A DNA stretch of 64,000 nucleotides. Source: an uncultured Nitrospiraceae bacterium. GTDB taxonomy: Bacteria > Nitrospirota > Thermodesulfovibrionia > Thermodesulfovibrionales > Thermodesulfovibrionaceae. Of this stretch, positions 48,611 through 59,718 are shown piece after piece; within the stretch, counting starts at the first letter, position 1, and each line of letters opens with the position of its first letter. The stretch is from positions 1 to 64,000 of the forward strand of contig CAKZQH010000011.1 of NCBI GenBank assembly GCA_937139565.1, in the 5' to 3' direction. Both the position numbers and the translations under genes were made by a program. The notes under the pieces were generated by a model. The model saw only the letters and a program-made list of their open reading frames with translations, ran no database searches and had not been told where the DNA came from.

Positions 48611-50433
48611 TGTGCGGAATAATAGGATATATCGGCAGTAAAAGCGCCTTAGAGATTGTCCTGGATGGACTAAAAAGGCTCGAGTATCGAGGATATGACT
48701 CGGCTGGAATAGCCTTTCTCGATAATGGTCGTATAAAGACTGTAAAATGCAAGGGAAAAATTAAAGACCTTGAAGCACTTGTTGATAAAAATGTGATTTC
48801 TTCAATTGCTATTGGTCATACTCGATGGGCAACTCATGGAAGACCCTCCTATGAAAACGCCCATCCCCATTGCTCAGGAACAATTGCCCTTGTTCATAAT
48901 GGAATCATAGAAAACTATGCAGAGTTAAAGGAAGAACTAAAGAAAGAAGGATATATTTTTAACTCTGAAACTGATACTGAGGTAATTGCTCATCTGATAA
49001 ATAAATACAAAAAGGAACTTTCCTTTGAGGAGGCTACTCGAAAGGCAGTGTCTCACTTAAAAGGCTCCTATGCTATTGTTGTGATGGATGAAAGTGAGTC
49101 AAACAAGCTAATAGGCGTTAGAATGGAAAGTCCTTTAGTTGTAGGAGTTACAGAGACTGAGAAATTTATAGCATCTGATGTTCCTGCTTTTCTCTCTCAT
49201 TGTAATGAGACTATTTTTCTTGAAGATGGTGAGATGATTGTACTTACTCCAGAAAGTTTTAAATTATATACTATTGATGGCAAAGAAAAAAATAAAAAAC
49301 CAGTTAAAATCACTTGGACAGCATCCATGGCTGAAAAGGGTGGATTTAAGCACTTTATGCTTAAAGAGATATACGAACAACCCCGAGCATTAGCAGATAC
49401 CATAAGAGGAAGGGTTTTACCTGATGCTTCTTCAGTTGTATTATCAGAATTTCATTTAAATGCAGAGGAAATTTCACAATTTAAAAAACTTTATCTTATT
49501 GCTTGCGGAACATCATTTCACGCTTGCATTATTGGAAAATATATGATTGAAAAGATAGCCAGAATACCAGTAGAAGTTGACATTGCCTCAGAATTTAGAT
49601 ACAGAGAGGTTCTCTTTGAGAAAGATTCGCTTCTTGTAATTATAACTCAGTCAGGAGAAACTGCAGATACTCTTGCAGCTCTTCGGTATGCAAAAAAGTC
49701 TGGAATAAAAACCATGAGCATATGTAATGTGGTTGGAAGCACTGCATCGAGAGAAGCTGATGCAGTTTTTTATACCCATTCGGGGCCAGAGATAGGAGTC
49801 GCATCTACCAAAGCATTTACCTCTCAGATAGTTGGACTTTATCTATTTGCAATAGCACTTGCATCTTCAAGAGGGATGATAACAAAGGAAACTGAGGAAA
49901 AATTTTTAAAAGACCTTTTACTTCTACCAAGAATGGCTGAAGAAGCTTTAAAATTAGACAATAAAATTCAACAACTTGCAAAGGAAGTTTACAGAAAGCC
50001 TAACTTTTTATATCTTGGTAGAGGATTAAATTATCCTGTTGCTCTGGAGGGAGCCCTTAAATTAAAAGAGATATCCTATATACATGCTGAGGGATATGCG
50101 GCAGGAGAGATGAAGCATGGTCCTATCGCACTCATTGAAGAGGGTTTCCCAGTAGTTTTTATTGTTTCTAATGATATTTATCTTGATAAAACAGTATCCA
50201 ATGTACAGGAAATAAAAGCAAGGGATGGTTTCATTATTACCTTTTCAGATACTTTAACAGACAAAATCATGGAATTATCGGATAGATTTATTCATGTGGA
50301 GGGGATTAATAGCTACTTAAATACAGTACTTTTTAGCATTCCTCTTCAGCTTTTTGCTTATCATGTGGCTCTTTTAAGGGGATGTGATGTTGATCAGCCG
50401 AGAAATCTTGCAAAGAGCGTTACAGTGGAGTAA
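48610..50433 (+). CDS. glmS: Glutamine-fructose-6-phosphate aminotransferase
   Basis: MCGIIGYIGSKSALEIVLDGLKRLEYRGYDSAG; C-terminal NLAKSVTVE; TAATG overlap with glmU. Confidence 0.98.
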   Translation: MCGIIGYIGSKSALEIVLDGLKRLEYRGYDSAGIAFLDNGRIKTVKCKGKIKDLEALVDKNVISSIAIGHTRWATHGRPSYENAHPHCSGTIALVHNGIIENYAELKEELKKEGYIFNSETDTEVIAHLINKYKKELSFEEATRKAVSHLKGSYAIVVMDESESNKLIGVRMESPLVVGVTETEKFIASDVPAFLSHCNETIFLEDGEMIVLTPESFKLYTIDGKEKNKKPVKITWTASMAEKGGFKHFMLKEIYEQPRALADTIRGRVLPDASSVVLSEFHLNAEEISQFKKLYLIACGTSFHACIIGKYMIEKIARIPVEVDIASEFRYREVLFEKDSLLVIITQSGETADTLAALRYAKKSGIKTMSICNVVGSTASREADAVFYTHSGPEIGVASTKAFTSQIVGLYLFAIALASSRGMITKETEEKFLKDLLLLPRMAEEALKLDNKIQQLAKEVYRKPNFLYLGRGLNYPVALEGALKLKEISYIHAEGYAAGEMKHGPIALIEEGFPVVFIVSNDIYLDKTVSNVQEIKARDGFIITFSDTLTDKIMELSDRFIHVEGINSYLNTVLFSIPLQLFAYHVALLRGCDVDQPRNLAKSVTVE

Positions 50434-50462
50434 TTTTTTCAAAAATAAATTTTTAGAGGGGT

Positions 50463-52568
50463 ATGGACATGAAAGATTTCCCCTTAGGGGAGTTAAATCC
50501 CGCTCAACAGGAAGCAGTACTTTATTGTGAAGGACCACTTCTTGTGCTTGCAGGCGCTGGAAGTGGGAAAACAAGAGTTATTACTTATAAGTATGGTTAT
50601 CTTACCCGTTGTTTAGGGTATCATCCGTCTTCAATTTTTACTGTAACTTTTACAAACAAAGCAGCTGATGAAATGAAAGAGCGAATCTCTCGAATGTGTA
50701 ATGGAAACTGTAAGAATAGCTGGATAGGGACTTTTCATTCTCTTTGTGTAAGAATTTTAAGAGCTCATATTGATCAAATTGGATATCGAAGGGATTTCAT
50801 AATTTACGACGAGGATGACCAGGCTACTTTAATAAAGAGAATCTTGAAAGAATTTAATATCCACGAGGTGCTCTGTAAGTGCGTAGTGTCAAGAATAAGT
50901 AATCTTAAGTCAAATTTTATTACCGCCGATGATTATGCAGGAAAAGTGGAAGGCTATGAATTTGAAGAGAGATTGGGCAGAATATATGCAAAATATCAGA
51001 ATGAACTTAAGAAATATAATGCTCTTGACTTCGATGATCTCATACTTAAGGTCATCACTCTTTTTACAGAGAGAGAAGATTTACTACAAAAATACGCTGA
51101 ACAATTTAGATATATACTTGTGGATGAGTTTCAGGATACTAACAAATCCCAGTATTTGCTCCTTCAAATGCTTTCTAAATATCACAAAAAAATATGCGCT
51201 GTTGGAGATGATGACCAAAGTATTTACCGATTCAGAGGAGCGAATATTCACAACATTCTAAACTTTGAGAGTGATTTTCCAGAGGCTAAGGTTGTCAGAT
51301 TAGAGCAGAATTATCGTTCTACCAAACACATAATTCTTGCATCCACGGCAATGATTTCTAAAAATTCTTTAAGAAAATCGAAGAATCTGTGGACAGAAAG
51401 AGAGTGGGGAGAGAAGCTATTTTACTGTCAGCTTGGAAACGAAGAAGAAGAGGCAAAGTATATAGCAAAAAATATAAAAGATTTATATCTTAAGGGCGAT
51501 TATGAATACAGAGATTTTGCTATTTTATATAGACTGACCTTGCAGGCAAGAGCCTTAGAAGAGGCTCTTCGCATTGAAGGAATTCCCTATCAGGTCGTAA
51601 GTGGAGTTAGCTTCTATCATAGAAAAGAGATAAAAGATGTAATTGCATACATGAGATTTCTTTTAAATAAAGAGGATAATGTGAGTCTTTTAAGAATAAT
51701 AAACACGCCTCCAAGAGGAATAGGCGCCTCAGCAATTGCAAAAATTGAACAGGAAGCAAAAAAAAGCGGATGTTCCTATTACGAAGCTATCAAATTAATC
51801 ATAAACGATGAAACAGCTCCTGAGTCCTTAAGGCAGAAACTTTTATCTTTTCTATCCCTTATTGAAGATTTATCAACAAGAGAATATAAAAGCGCTGCAA
51901 AAATGATTAAAGATATTTTGAATACTACAGCCTATCTCGAAGAAATAGAAGAAGACAGAATTCAGAATGTCCTGGAACTCTTGTCTTCTGCTGAAAATCT
52001 GCCAATTAGAGATTTTCTCGACAAGGTCTCCCTTATTTCTAATGTAGATTCTTGGGAAAGCAAGAAAAACTATGTCTCTCTTTTGACTCTTCATGCTGCT
52101 AAAGGCCTTGAGTTCCCAGTGGTATTTATTGCAGGCTGTGAAGAGGGAATTTTACCGTACTTTAAAGCTCAGGACGATCCCGCAGAGTTACAGGAAGAAA
52201 GAAGGTTATTCTATGTGGGAATGACAAGGGCTAAAAATCTTTTATTCATTACCACGGTTAGACAGCGTAAGCTGTATTCAAAAGTGCAGAATCAAGAACC
52301 TTCCAGTTTTATTAAAGATATACCTCCAGAGTATTGCTGTTGTGTAAGAAAGGATTATTCAACTTTTAATGTAGATAAAAAGGATGTGGAAGTTCGCAAG
52401 ACAAAAGCACCTTTTGTCATTGGATCTAAGGTAAAGCATCCTACATGGGGAATAGGAGTTGTTAGAGATTGTTATGGTGAAGGAGATGATTTAAAGGTAG
52501 TTGTTAATTTTCCTGGCATAGGGGTTAAAAAATTAGCCCCCAAAATTGTAAATTTAGAGAGGGTATAG
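50463..52568 (+). CDS. UvrD/PcrA family superfamily-1 helicase
   Basis: LNPAQQEAVLYCEGPLLVLAGAGSGKT; VDEFQDTNKSQY; QNYRST; TLHAAKGLEFPVVF. Confidence 0.96.
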   Translation: MDMKDFPLGELNPAQQEAVLYCEGPLLVLAGAGSGKTRVITYKYGYLTRCLGYHPSSIFTVTFTNKAADEMKERISRMCNGNCKNSWIGTFHSLCVRILRAHIDQIGYRRDFIIYDEDDQATLIKRILKEFNIHEVLCKCVVSRISNLKSNFITADDYAGKVEGYEFEERLGRIYAKYQNELKKYNALDFDDLILKVITLFTEREDLLQKYAEQFRYILVDEFQDTNKSQYLLLQMLSKYHKKICAVGDDDQSIYRFRGANIHNILNFESDFPEAKVVRLEQNYRSTKHIILASTAMISKNSLRKSKNLWTEREWGEKLFYCQLGNEEEEAKYIAKNIKDLYLKGDYEYRDFAILYRLTLQARALEEALRIEGIPYQVVSGVSFYHRKEIKDVIAYMRFLLNKEDNVSLLRIINTPPRGIGASAIAKIEQEAKKSGCSYYEAIKLIINDETAPESLRQKLLSFLSLIEDLSTREYKSAAKMIKDILNTTAYLEEIEEDRIQNVLELLSSAENLPIRDFLDKVSLISNVDSWESKKNYVSLLTLHAAKGLEFPVVFIAGCEEGILPYFKAQDDPAELQEERRLFYVGMTRAKNLLFITTVRQRKLYSKVQNQEPSSFIKDIPPEYCCCVRKDYSTFNVDKKDVEVRKTKAPFVIGSKVKHPTWGIGVVRDCYGEGDDLKVVVNFPGIGVKKLAPKIVNLERV

Positions 52569-52570
52569 AG

Positions 52571-52858
52571 ATGAAAATAACAAAGGAAATGGTAAAACAT
52601 ATTTCACTTTTAAGCAGGCTTGAATTAGATGAAGGAGAGATAGAGGTCTATCAGGAGCAATTAAGTAGAATCATTGATTATGTTGAAAAGCTTAATGAAG
52701 TTGACACTCAAGAAGTGGAGCCAACCTCTCATGTTCTTACGCTAAATAATGTATTTAGAGAGGATGTAGTTAAGGGGTCACTTTCTAGGGAAGAAGCTCT
52801 GAGAAATTCACCTGACTGCACGGAGAAATTTTTCAGAGTGCCAAAGATAATTGAATAA
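52571..52858 (+). CDS. gatC: Asp-tRNA(Asn)/Glu-tRNA(Gln) amidotransferase subunit C
   Basis: HISLLSRLELDEGEIEVYQEQLSRIIDYVEKLNEVDT. Confidence 0.94.
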   Translation: MKITKEMVKHISLLSRLELDEGEIEVYQEQLSRIIDYVEKLNEVDTQEVEPTSHVLTLNNVFREDVVKGSLSREEALRNSPDCTEKFFRVPKIIE

Positions 52859-52875
52859 AACCACTAAGGATTTAC

Positions 52876-53253
52876 ATGTTAAGAAGCTTTCTTAGAGCAA
52901 AAATTCATTTAGCAAAAGTTACAGAAGCTAACCTTTTTTATGAAGGTTCAATTAGCATTGATATTGAGCTACTTGAGCTTGCTCAAATCTTACCCTATGA
53001 GCGAGTGTGGATTAGTAATATGAATAATGGAGAAAGATTTGACACCTATGTAATTCCAGCTCCAAGAGGCTCAAAGACCATCGGACTAAATGGTCCTGCA
53101 GCAAAAAAAGCCTCTGTGGGAGATAGAATTGTTATCTTCTCCTACGGTTATTTAAAGGAAGAAGAAATCCCTATTCATCATCCAAAAATTGTTATACTCG
53201 ATGAAAATAACGATATAGTTAAAAGCTATTCTGCTTCCTGTTCTTTTGAATAG
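52876..53253 (+). CDS. panD: Aspartate 1-decarboxylase
   Basis: AKIHLAKVTEANLFYEGSISID (GS self-cleavage site); NGPAAKKASVGDRIVI. Confidence 0.96.
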   Translation: MLRSFLRAKIHLAKVTEANLFYEGSISIDIELLELAQILPYERVWISNMNNGERFDTYVIPAPRGSKTIGLNGPAAKKASVGDRIVIFSYGYLKEEEIPIHHPKIVILDENNDIVKSYSASCSFE

Positions 53254-53259
53254 AGATAA

Positions 53260-53982
53260 TCAACTAGAAATTAATGGTTCCAGGTTTAGAGTTTTTAGAG
53301 CTGTCTCACCAATAGTGTCTTTATTTAGATCATTTATGTAGGGCATGATTCCCAAGCAAGGGATATCAAGGAGCTCCTTTAGCACATCAGGATTAGTTTT
53401 TTCCGCAATATCATTTTTTGGTGGTTCATTAAAGTTTATAATAAATCCTTTTATTGGAATTTTTTTATTTTTTAATGCCTCCACTGTAAGAAGAGTGTGA
53501 TTTATAGTGCCAAGTATGGGTTTTGTAACCAGGATTACAGAAAGTTCCATATCTTTTATTAAGTCTCTTACAAAATAATAATTAGATTTTTTCTTTTTTT
53601 CCTTTGCAAGAGGCACCATCAATCCACCAACCCCTTCAACTAAGAGATAGTCATATTTTTTTTGCAAGATCTCAAAGGCTTTAAAAATTTTTTCTATTTC
53701 AACTTCTTTATTCTCAATTCTTGCTGCTACCAATGGACTAAGGGGTGTTTCGAATTTAAGTGGGGTAATTAAATCTACAGAATCATTCATTTCAGCCATA
53801 TCCCTCAAAAACATTCCATCGCTTGGAAGAAGGATACCATCCTTGTTAAGGCATCCCGTCTCAATTACTTTCATTGCGCCAATCTTTAATCCTTTTTTAA
53901 TAAAACTTCTTAATAGTGCAGCGGTGACTAATGTTTTTCCTGCTCCTGTATCTGTTCCTGTAATAAAATATGCAGCTTTCAT
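53260..53982 (-). CDS. bioD: Dethiobiotin synthetase
   Basis: FITGTDTGAGKTLVTAALLRS; VEGVGGLMVPL. Confidence 0.95.
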   Translation of the reverse strand: MKAAYFITGTDTGAGKTLVTAALLRSFIKKGLKIGAMKVIETGCLNKDGILLPSDGMFLRDMAEMNDSVDLITPLKFETPLSPLVAARIENKEVEIEKIFKAFEILQKKYDYLLVEGVGGLMVPLAKEKKKKSNYYFVRDLIKDMELSVILVTKPILGTINHTLLTVEALKNKKIPIKGFIINFNEPPKNDIAEKTNPDVLKELLDIPCLGIMPYINDLNKDTIGETALKTLNLEPLISS

Positions 53983-54182
53983 CTAAATACCTCCTTATTG
54001 ATTATCTCCTAAAGTTCCCTTATTTTTAATTAAACTCTCAAGTGATTTAAATGAAGCATTTTATTGCTTTTTGTTCCTTTAGCTTTTATCAAATCCTCCT
54101 TCTCATTCTGGGCCTAAAGCAAATATATCGTTATATGGTATAATGTTGTAGGAACTAAAGGCAAGCTTAAGAGGAGGAATTT

Positions 54183-54749
54183 GTGATAAGATTTGAAGAA
54201 TTGCAAATGAGAATTATGGATGCAGCGAAGAATTATCTTGAAGTTTTTGATATGGCAACTCTTGTAGAGCAGTATTCTTTGAATAAAGAAAGTAAGCTTT
54301 CTATGACTTTATCAGAAATAAAACCGCCATATCCTATCAGTGCAACAGTCTCTTTTTCTTATGATGTTCATCAGACAAGTTCTTCTGTTTTCTTAGATGA
54401 AGAATTGGAAGATGAATTTGATAATGCAGTGGAAATCGATGTGATTATTAATATTCCCCATATTGATGGTTATAATGACATAGCTGAGCTTTTTGAAGAA
54501 ATTAATGCAGAGTATGGTGACTTGGAGCCTGTTTTGGTGAAAAAAGAGTTTTATCGTAAGGATTTAATTGAAGCGGAGGAATATGAGATTTCTTATTCCT
54601 ACATAATTGGTGGAGAGGAGCTAAGGGATTTACAGTTTTTCGAGGAAATGTTTTTTGAATTGAGCAATATTTTAAGATTAATCTATGAAAAAATGAAATT
54701 TTTTTTAGATATGACCTGGTATAGGGAGAGAGAGGATGATATTTTTTAA
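54183..54749 (+). CDS. Hypothetical protein
   Basis: 188-aa ORF with GTG start after AGGAGG; overlaps the downstream HAD gene by 14 bp. Confidence 0.75.
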   Translation: MIRFEELQMRIMDAAKNYLEVFDMATLVEQYSLNKESKLSMTLSEIKPPYPISATVSFSYDVHQTSSSVFLDEELEDEFDNAVEIDVIINIPHIDGYNDIAELFEEINAEYGDLEPVLVKKEFYRKDLIEAEEYEISYSYIIGGEELRDLQFFEEMFFELSNILRLIYEKMKFFLDMTWYREREDDIF

Positions 54750-55389
54750 TGAGATTAAGACTGTTCTTTTAGATATGGATGGGACAATTCTTGATAAATA
54801 TTATGACGACTATTTTTGGGAAGTTTATGTTCCAACCCGTTATGCTGAAAGACAGGGAATAACATTTGAAGAGGCTCAAAGAATTCTTTTTTCAATGTAT
54901 AAGGCAGAAGAGGGCACTCTAAATTGGACTGATATTGATTTTTGGAGTAGAAAGACAGGCCTTGATATTTATAAATTAAAAAAAGAAGTGGCTAATCTCA
55001 TAAATCCCCATCCAGACGCAGAGGAGTTTTTGAATTTTTTAAATGAAAATGGGAAAAGTATATATCTCGTAACTAATGCTCACAATAAAGTTATGGAACT
55101 TAAACTCGAAAAAACAGGTTTTCACAAATACTTTGTGAAAACCTTTACATCTTTTGACATTGGTTATCCAAAGGAGAGACCTGAGTTTTGGGAAAGGCTT
55201 AGGAAAATCATAAATTTTGAGCCGGAAAGCACCATTTTCGTTGATGATACAGAGGAAATTCTTCACAGAGCCAAACAATCGGGAATTAAACTTTCTATTT
55301 TAAGAGGTGTTTCCAGCTCAAAAGCAACACCTAAAAAATCCGATTACTTTCTTACAATCAATAGTTTTAGAGAAATTATAAGAATCTGA
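54736..55389 (+). CDS. HAD-family hydrolase
   Basis: LLDMDGTILDKYYDD; VTNAHNKVM; FVDDTEEIL. Confidence 0.88.
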   Translation: MIFFNEIKTVLLDMDGTILDKYYDDYFWEVYVPTRYAERQGITFEEAQRILFSMYKAEEGTLNWTDIDFWSRKTGLDIYKLKKEVANLINPHPDAEEFLNFLNENGKSIYLVTNAHNKVMELKLEKTGFHKYFVKTFTSFDIGYPKERPEFWERLRKIINFEPESTIFVDDTEEILHRAKQSGIKLSILRGVSSSKATPKKSDYFLTINSFREIIRI

Positions 55390-55393
55390 GAAT

Positions 55394-55774
55394 TTATAAA
55401 AGACCTAACTCTTTTTTAAGCCACATTTTTATTTTTTCATTAATGGGACAAATTCCGTATTTTATGAGCTTTCTATTTTCTTCTACGGCTTCGTTGAGCA
55501 TTTCCTGAGGAATATTGTCTATCTTGGCAATTGTTTCGCTGAAGGCATTGCCTTTATGCATCATAAGAAAAAGCTCTGGTTTTTTGCCTGAGGTTTCGAT
55601 GTAGAAAACATATCCCTTTACTGGTTTCTTACAAACAATTGTTGAGCCTTCTTTTACTACTAAGGGTTCCATTACTTTTGTAGGATCATGATCCCAAAGA
55701 ATATGTTCAATATAGTAAGGTTCCTTTTTTATGTCCTCAAAGGTTAACAGTTCTTCCCAAATCATATTATTCAC
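55394..55774 (-). CDS. Hypothetical protein
   Basis: 126-aa ORF; 4-bp overlap with the FTR-like gene. Confidence 0.75.
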   Translation of the reverse strand: MNNMIWEELLTFEDIKKEPYYIEHILWDHDPTKVMEPLVVKEGSTIVCKKPVKGYVFYIETSGKKPELFLMMHKGNAFSETIAKIDNIPQEMLNEAVEENRKLIKYGICPINEKIKMWLKKELGLL

Positions 55775-56097
55775 CTCCCTTTTTTTCTTCTTTCTGGTAC
55801 TATTTTATAAGGAATTTTTCCCTCGTTGAAATCCTGAGAAACATAAAGGCCACAATAACATCTACCGTATTCTTTAATATCCTCTAAACTATAAACACAA
55901 GGGCATATTATATCTTTATCTTTTTCTTTATCTCCAGATGCGAGTCTGCATGGACAACAGCGATATCCATAACGCTCCTCATTTTTTAGAAGTCCATCAA
56001 TTATCTGCATTACAAACTCTTTATCTTTGTTTAAGAAAATACCCTTTAAGCTTGCATATTTTGCTAAGTTTTCGTAAATTTTTTCTCTATCCATCAA
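55771..56097 (-). CDS. Ferredoxin-thioredoxin reductase catalytic-chain-like protein
   Basis: CPCR...CPC...RCYCGLYV spacing characteristic of the FTR beta chain. Confidence 0.87.
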   Translation of the reverse strand: MMDREKIYENLAKYASLKGIFLNKDKEFVMQIIDGLLKNEERYGYRCCPCRLASGDKEKDKDIICPCVYSLEDIKEYGRCYCGLYVSQDFNEGKIPYKIVPERRKKGR

Positions 56098-56342
56098 ATT
56101 TCTAAAAGCTTTTTTAATTTTTCCTCGTCAAAACCAATTAATGATTTTTCTACTACAATAGTAGGAAATGTCTGGTCTGGGTTCACTTTTTTCAACTCCT
56201 TAAGAACCACCCACTGTTCACCACTATCAAGGGTATCAACTTCTATATTTTCGTATTCAACTTTATGATTATTAAGAAATTCCTTTGTTTTCTTGCATGC
56301 TGGGCATGTACTCAATGAGTATAGTTTAATTTTTCTATGCAT
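56094..56342 (-). CDS. Glutaredoxin-family protein
   Basis: LYSLSTCPACKKTKEFLNNHKVEYENIEVD. Confidence 0.9.
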   Translation of the reverse strand: MHRKIKLYSLSTCPACKKTKEFLNNHKVEYENIEVDTLDSGEQWVVLKELKKVNPDQTFPTIVVEKSLIGFDEEKLKKLLEI

Positions 56343-56685
56343 TTCCTGTCCTTTTATTTTTGTTAAAAGTGTTATTCAGGGTTAACTCAATATCTTCGAG
56401 CATTTCAAAATTGGCAGTTCTAACTCGCTCCAATGGAAGCCCAAGCATTTTAGCTAACTCTTCAAAAGGTATTTTTGATACATAACAAAGCTCAGCAATT
56501 AATATTTTTAAAGCATCATCTTCAATAAGAGCTTTCAAATTATCGTCAGCTAATTCTACTCTATCAATAGCATCCTGAAAGGTCATTCCATTTTTGATAT
56601 TTGTTAATATTTCTTGCATTGCCTTTTCATATATTTTGCTTTCATCTTCAGAATATTCTCTGTAAATAAAATCAAATTCCTTCAT
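56335..56685 (-). CDS. Hypothetical helical protein
   Basis: 116-aa ORF, 8-bp overlap with the glutaredoxin gene. Confidence 0.7.
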   Translation of the reverse strand: MKEFDFIYREYSEDESKIYEKAMQEILTNIKNGMTFQDAIDRVELADDNLKALIEDDALKILIAELCYVSKIPFEELAKMLGLPLERVRTANFEMLEDIELTLNNTFNKNKRTGNA

Positions 56686-56695
56686 TTTAGCTCCT

Positions 56696-57136
56696 TTATT
56701 TCGTATTATTGATATAGATTAAATATTTTGTCATTAGATTATGCATCATCCCTTTAATTTCATCATTCTTTACACCTTTTAAAATATCGTTAATCCAATC
56801 TTTTTGTTCATCAGAAATTTTTTTTGTCTCCCTCTTCGTCATTTTCGAAAATTCTTTTCGAAAAACACGGCCAAATTTAAAATTAACATCCCTAATGCCA
56901 TAGGGACTTAACTTTTTTAAGAATTCCTCCTTAAGCATGATCAGTTCGTTTAACCAGGCACTGGAATTTACTGACACTAATAGAATATTTTCTTTAATAT
57001 CCTTTGGGTATGTGTGCTTTCTAATCGGATCTTCAAAAATTTTTGCCCAATTTTCCTGTAAAAGTTTTAACTTTACAGCGACCTCAACGCCAAGATTATT
57101 AAACAAAGAAGGCAATATGATGCCTAACTTTTGCAT
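56696..57136 (-). CDS. DUF721 / DciA-like protein
   Basis: NWAKIFEDPIRKHTYPKDIKENILLVSVNSSAWLNELIMLKEEFLKKLSPYG is characteristic of DUF721. Confidence 0.75.
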   Translation of the reverse strand: MQKLGIILPSLFNNLGVEVAVKLKLLQENWAKIFEDPIRKHTYPKDIKENILLVSVNSSAWLNELIMLKEEFLKKLSPYGIRDVNFKFGRVFRKEFSKMTKRETKKISDEQKDWINDILKGVKNDEIKGMMHNLMTKYLIYINNTK

Positions 57137-57142
57137 AGGATT

Positions 57143-57346
57143 CTATACAGCCTTTTGAACAAGACCCGAGCGAAGACATCTGGTGCAAACATGAACTCTC
57201 TTTGGGCCAGATTCAGTAATTATCTTCATTCTTTGAAGATTTGGCAAAAAATATCTCTTAGTTTTGTTGTTAGCGTGACTTACATTATTACCCAAGGTCT
57301 TTTTCTTTCCACAAACGAAACAGCTTGCCATTGTCTCCTCCTTCAA
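57143..57346 (-). CDS. rpmB: 50S ribosomal protein L28
   Basis: [34 protein letters not shown]. Confidence 0.96.
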   Translation of the reverse strand: MKEETMASCFVCGKKKTLGNNVSHANNKTKRYFLPNLQRMKIITESGPKRVHVCTRCLRSGLVQKAV

Positions 57347-57414
57347 TTTGCATATACTTATTTATTTATGATAACATTTTATTGATCTGCAGACAAGGGA
57401 GGTCGGACTGTTCT

Positions 57415-59718
57415 ATGTCAGATAAATCTGTTAGAAGTATAGAATTAGCAAAAGAACTTGGTGTCAAACCCTTAGAAATTGTCAAATTTATTGAAAACTT
57501 ACGAAATGTTCAATTTAAAAAAGGCACCACCAATATTAAAGTCGAATTTGAAGAAATTGACAAAATCAAGGAACATTTTAAAACAGAAAGAGAGGAAAAA
57601 AAAGAAATCCTGAAGGATGAAATAAAAAATAAAGTAGAAGTTGAAAAGATAGAAGAAAAGGAAACAGAGAGAGAAATAAAAGAAGAACCATTACAGACAA
57701 AAGAAATTGAAAAAAAGCCGCCTCTGCCTTCGAAAGTAATCGAAGAGGAAATAAAGGATGAGGACGAACTTTCTCTGCCTGGTAGATTCAGAAGAGAAAT
57801 TTCTTTTGAAAAAATTGAAAAAATAAAGCCTAAACCTGTTTCGTCAAAATTACCTCCTAAAAAGATAGAGCCCAAAAAGTGGCTTGATATAAAAGAGCAA
57901 AAAAAAGCAAAGGATAAAATAAAAAAAGAAGAACCAAATGTTCAACCAACAACTGCTCCAAGAAAAAAATCTATTAAGCTAGAAGAAGGAACAACTGTAA
58001 AGGAATTTGCAGAGTTAATAGGGCAGAAAGTTCCGGATGTAATAAAGAAGTTTATGGAACTCGGCTATATGCCTACAATTAACCAGCCTGTTGACTTAGA
58101 TGCTGCTCAACTTGTCGCTGAATCTTTTGGAATAAAAATAGAGCTTTCTCAGAGTGAAGAAATAGATGTAATTGAGGAAATAGAGGATGCTCCGGAGAAT
58201 CTAAAGCCAAGGCCACCCATTGTGACAGTGATGGGACATGTTGATCACGGTAAAACCTCTTTACTTGATGCAATAAGAAAAACAAAAGTAACTGAACAGG
58301 AAGCAGGAGGAATTACTCAACATATAGGTGCTTACAAGGTAACTCTTCAGGGTAAGGATATTACCTTTCTTGATACACCTGGTCATGAAGCATTTACTGC
58401 TTTGAGAGCAAGAGGAGCAAAGGTAACTGACATAGTTGTTCTCGTTGTAGCTGCCGATGACGGTGTAATGCCTCAGACAATTGAAGCGATTAATCATGCA
58501 AAAGCAGCAGAGGTGCCGATTGTTGTTGCTGTTAACAAGATAGATAAACCTGAAGCAAATCCTCAGCGAGTAAGAACCCAGCTGAGCGAGTATGGCGTAA
58601 TTCCAGAGGAATGGGGTGGGCAAAACATATTTGTTGACATATCGGCAAAAAAAAGACTTGGAATAGAAAATCTACTTGAGATGATCCTTTTGCAGGCAGA
58701 AATAATGGAACTTAAAGCAAATCCAAATAAGCTTGCCAGAGGAACAATCATAGAGTCAAGGCTTGATAAAGGCCGTGGACCTGTGGCTACAGTTATAGTT
58801 CAGAATGGCACATTAAAAGTTGGTGATGCTTTTGTGGCAGGAACAGCCTATGGCAAAGTAAGGGCAATTCTTGATGACACAGGAAAAAGAATAAACGAGG
58901 CACCTCCTTCAACACCTGTGGAGGTTGTTGGATTTGAGGAAGTGCCTCAGGCTGGAGATTTTTTTACCGTTGTAGAAGATGAGAAATTAGCAAGGCAAAT
59001 AGCAAATTTGAGAGCTCAAAAGAAAAGACTTGCTGAAATGCAAAGAACTCAAAAAATCACACTTCAGGACCTTTACGATAAGATTAAAGAAGGAGAAGTT
59101 AAAGAACTCAACTTAATAATAAAGGGAGATGTGCAGGGTTCAGTTGAGGCTTTAAAGAAAGCTGTTGAAGACATTATTCATCCTGAAGTAAAGGTGAAGG
59201 TTATTCATACTGCGGTTGGTGGTATTACTGAAAGTGACGTTAACCTGGCAGCTACTGCAAATGCAATTATAATAGGCTTTAATGTTAGACCTGAGATAAA
59301 GGCTCATGAATTAGCAGAACAACTAGGAGTCGACATAAAGCTTTACAGCATCATTTACGAAGTCATAGAAGATGTAAAGAAAGCACTTACAGGAATGTTA
59401 CAACCAGAAATAAAAGAAAAGGTTCTTGGTAGAGCCGAAGTCAGAGCAGTATTTAAAATCTCAAAAATTGGTACTGTGGCTGGTTGTTATGTTTTAAGCG
59501 GTACCATATCAAGAGCAAGTGATGGGATAAGAGTTATTAGAGACAACATTGTTGTTTATGAAGGCAAAATAAGCTCTCTTAAAAGATTTAAGGAAGATGT
59601 TAGAGAAGTTCAGGCAGGTTATGAATGTGGCATTATGATTGAGAATTTTAACGATTTGAAAGAGGGTGATGTTTTAGAAAATTATATCCTTGAAAAGATA
59701 GCTGCAAAGGGTTTATAA
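57415..59718 (+). CDS. infB: Translation initiation factor IF-2
   Basis: [37 protein letters not shown]. Start chosen at ATG 57415 ([16 protein letters not shown]). Confidence 0.97.
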   Translation: MSDKSVRSIELAKELGVKPLEIVKFIENLRNVQFKKGTTNIKVEFEEIDKIKEHFKTEREEKKEILKDEIKNKVEVEKIEEKETEREIKEEPLQTKEIEKKPPLPSKVIEEEIKDEDELSLPGRFRREISFEKIEKIKPKPVSSKLPPKKIEPKKWLDIKEQKKAKDKIKKEEPNVQPTTAPRKKSIKLEEGTTVKEFAELIGQKVPDVIKKFMELGYMPTINQPVDLDAAQLVAESFGIKIELSQSEEIDVIEEIEDAPENLKPRPPIVTVMGHVDHGKTSLLDAIRKTKVTEQEAGGITQHIGAYKVTLQGKDITFLDTPGHEAFTALRARGAKVTDIVVLVVAADDGVMPQTIEAINHAKAAEVPIVVAVNKIDKPEANPQRVRTQLSEYGVIPEEWGGQNIFVDISAKKRLGIENLLEMILLQAEIMELKANPNKLARGTIIESRLDKGRGPVATVIVQNGTLKVGDAFVAGTAYGKVRAILDDTGKRINEAPPSTPVEVVGFEEVPQAGDFFTVVEDEKLARQIANLRAQKKRLAEMQRTQKITLQDLYDKIKEGEVKELNLIIKGDVQGSVEALKKAVEDIIHPEVKVKVIHTAVGGITESDVNLAATANAIIIGFNVRPEIKAHELAEQLGVDIKLYSIIYEVIEDVKKALTGMLQPEIKEKVLGRAEVRAVFKISKIGTVAGCYVLSGTISRASDGIRVIRDNIVVYEGKISSLKRFKEDVREVQAGYECGIMIENFNDLKEGDVLENYILEKIAAKGL

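Noticed and set aside
57325-57414. N-terminal extension of infB in the ORF track
   Set aside because: The extension [30 protein letters not shown] is not IF-2-like; ATG at 57415 after GGGAGGTCGG fits the family N-terminus.
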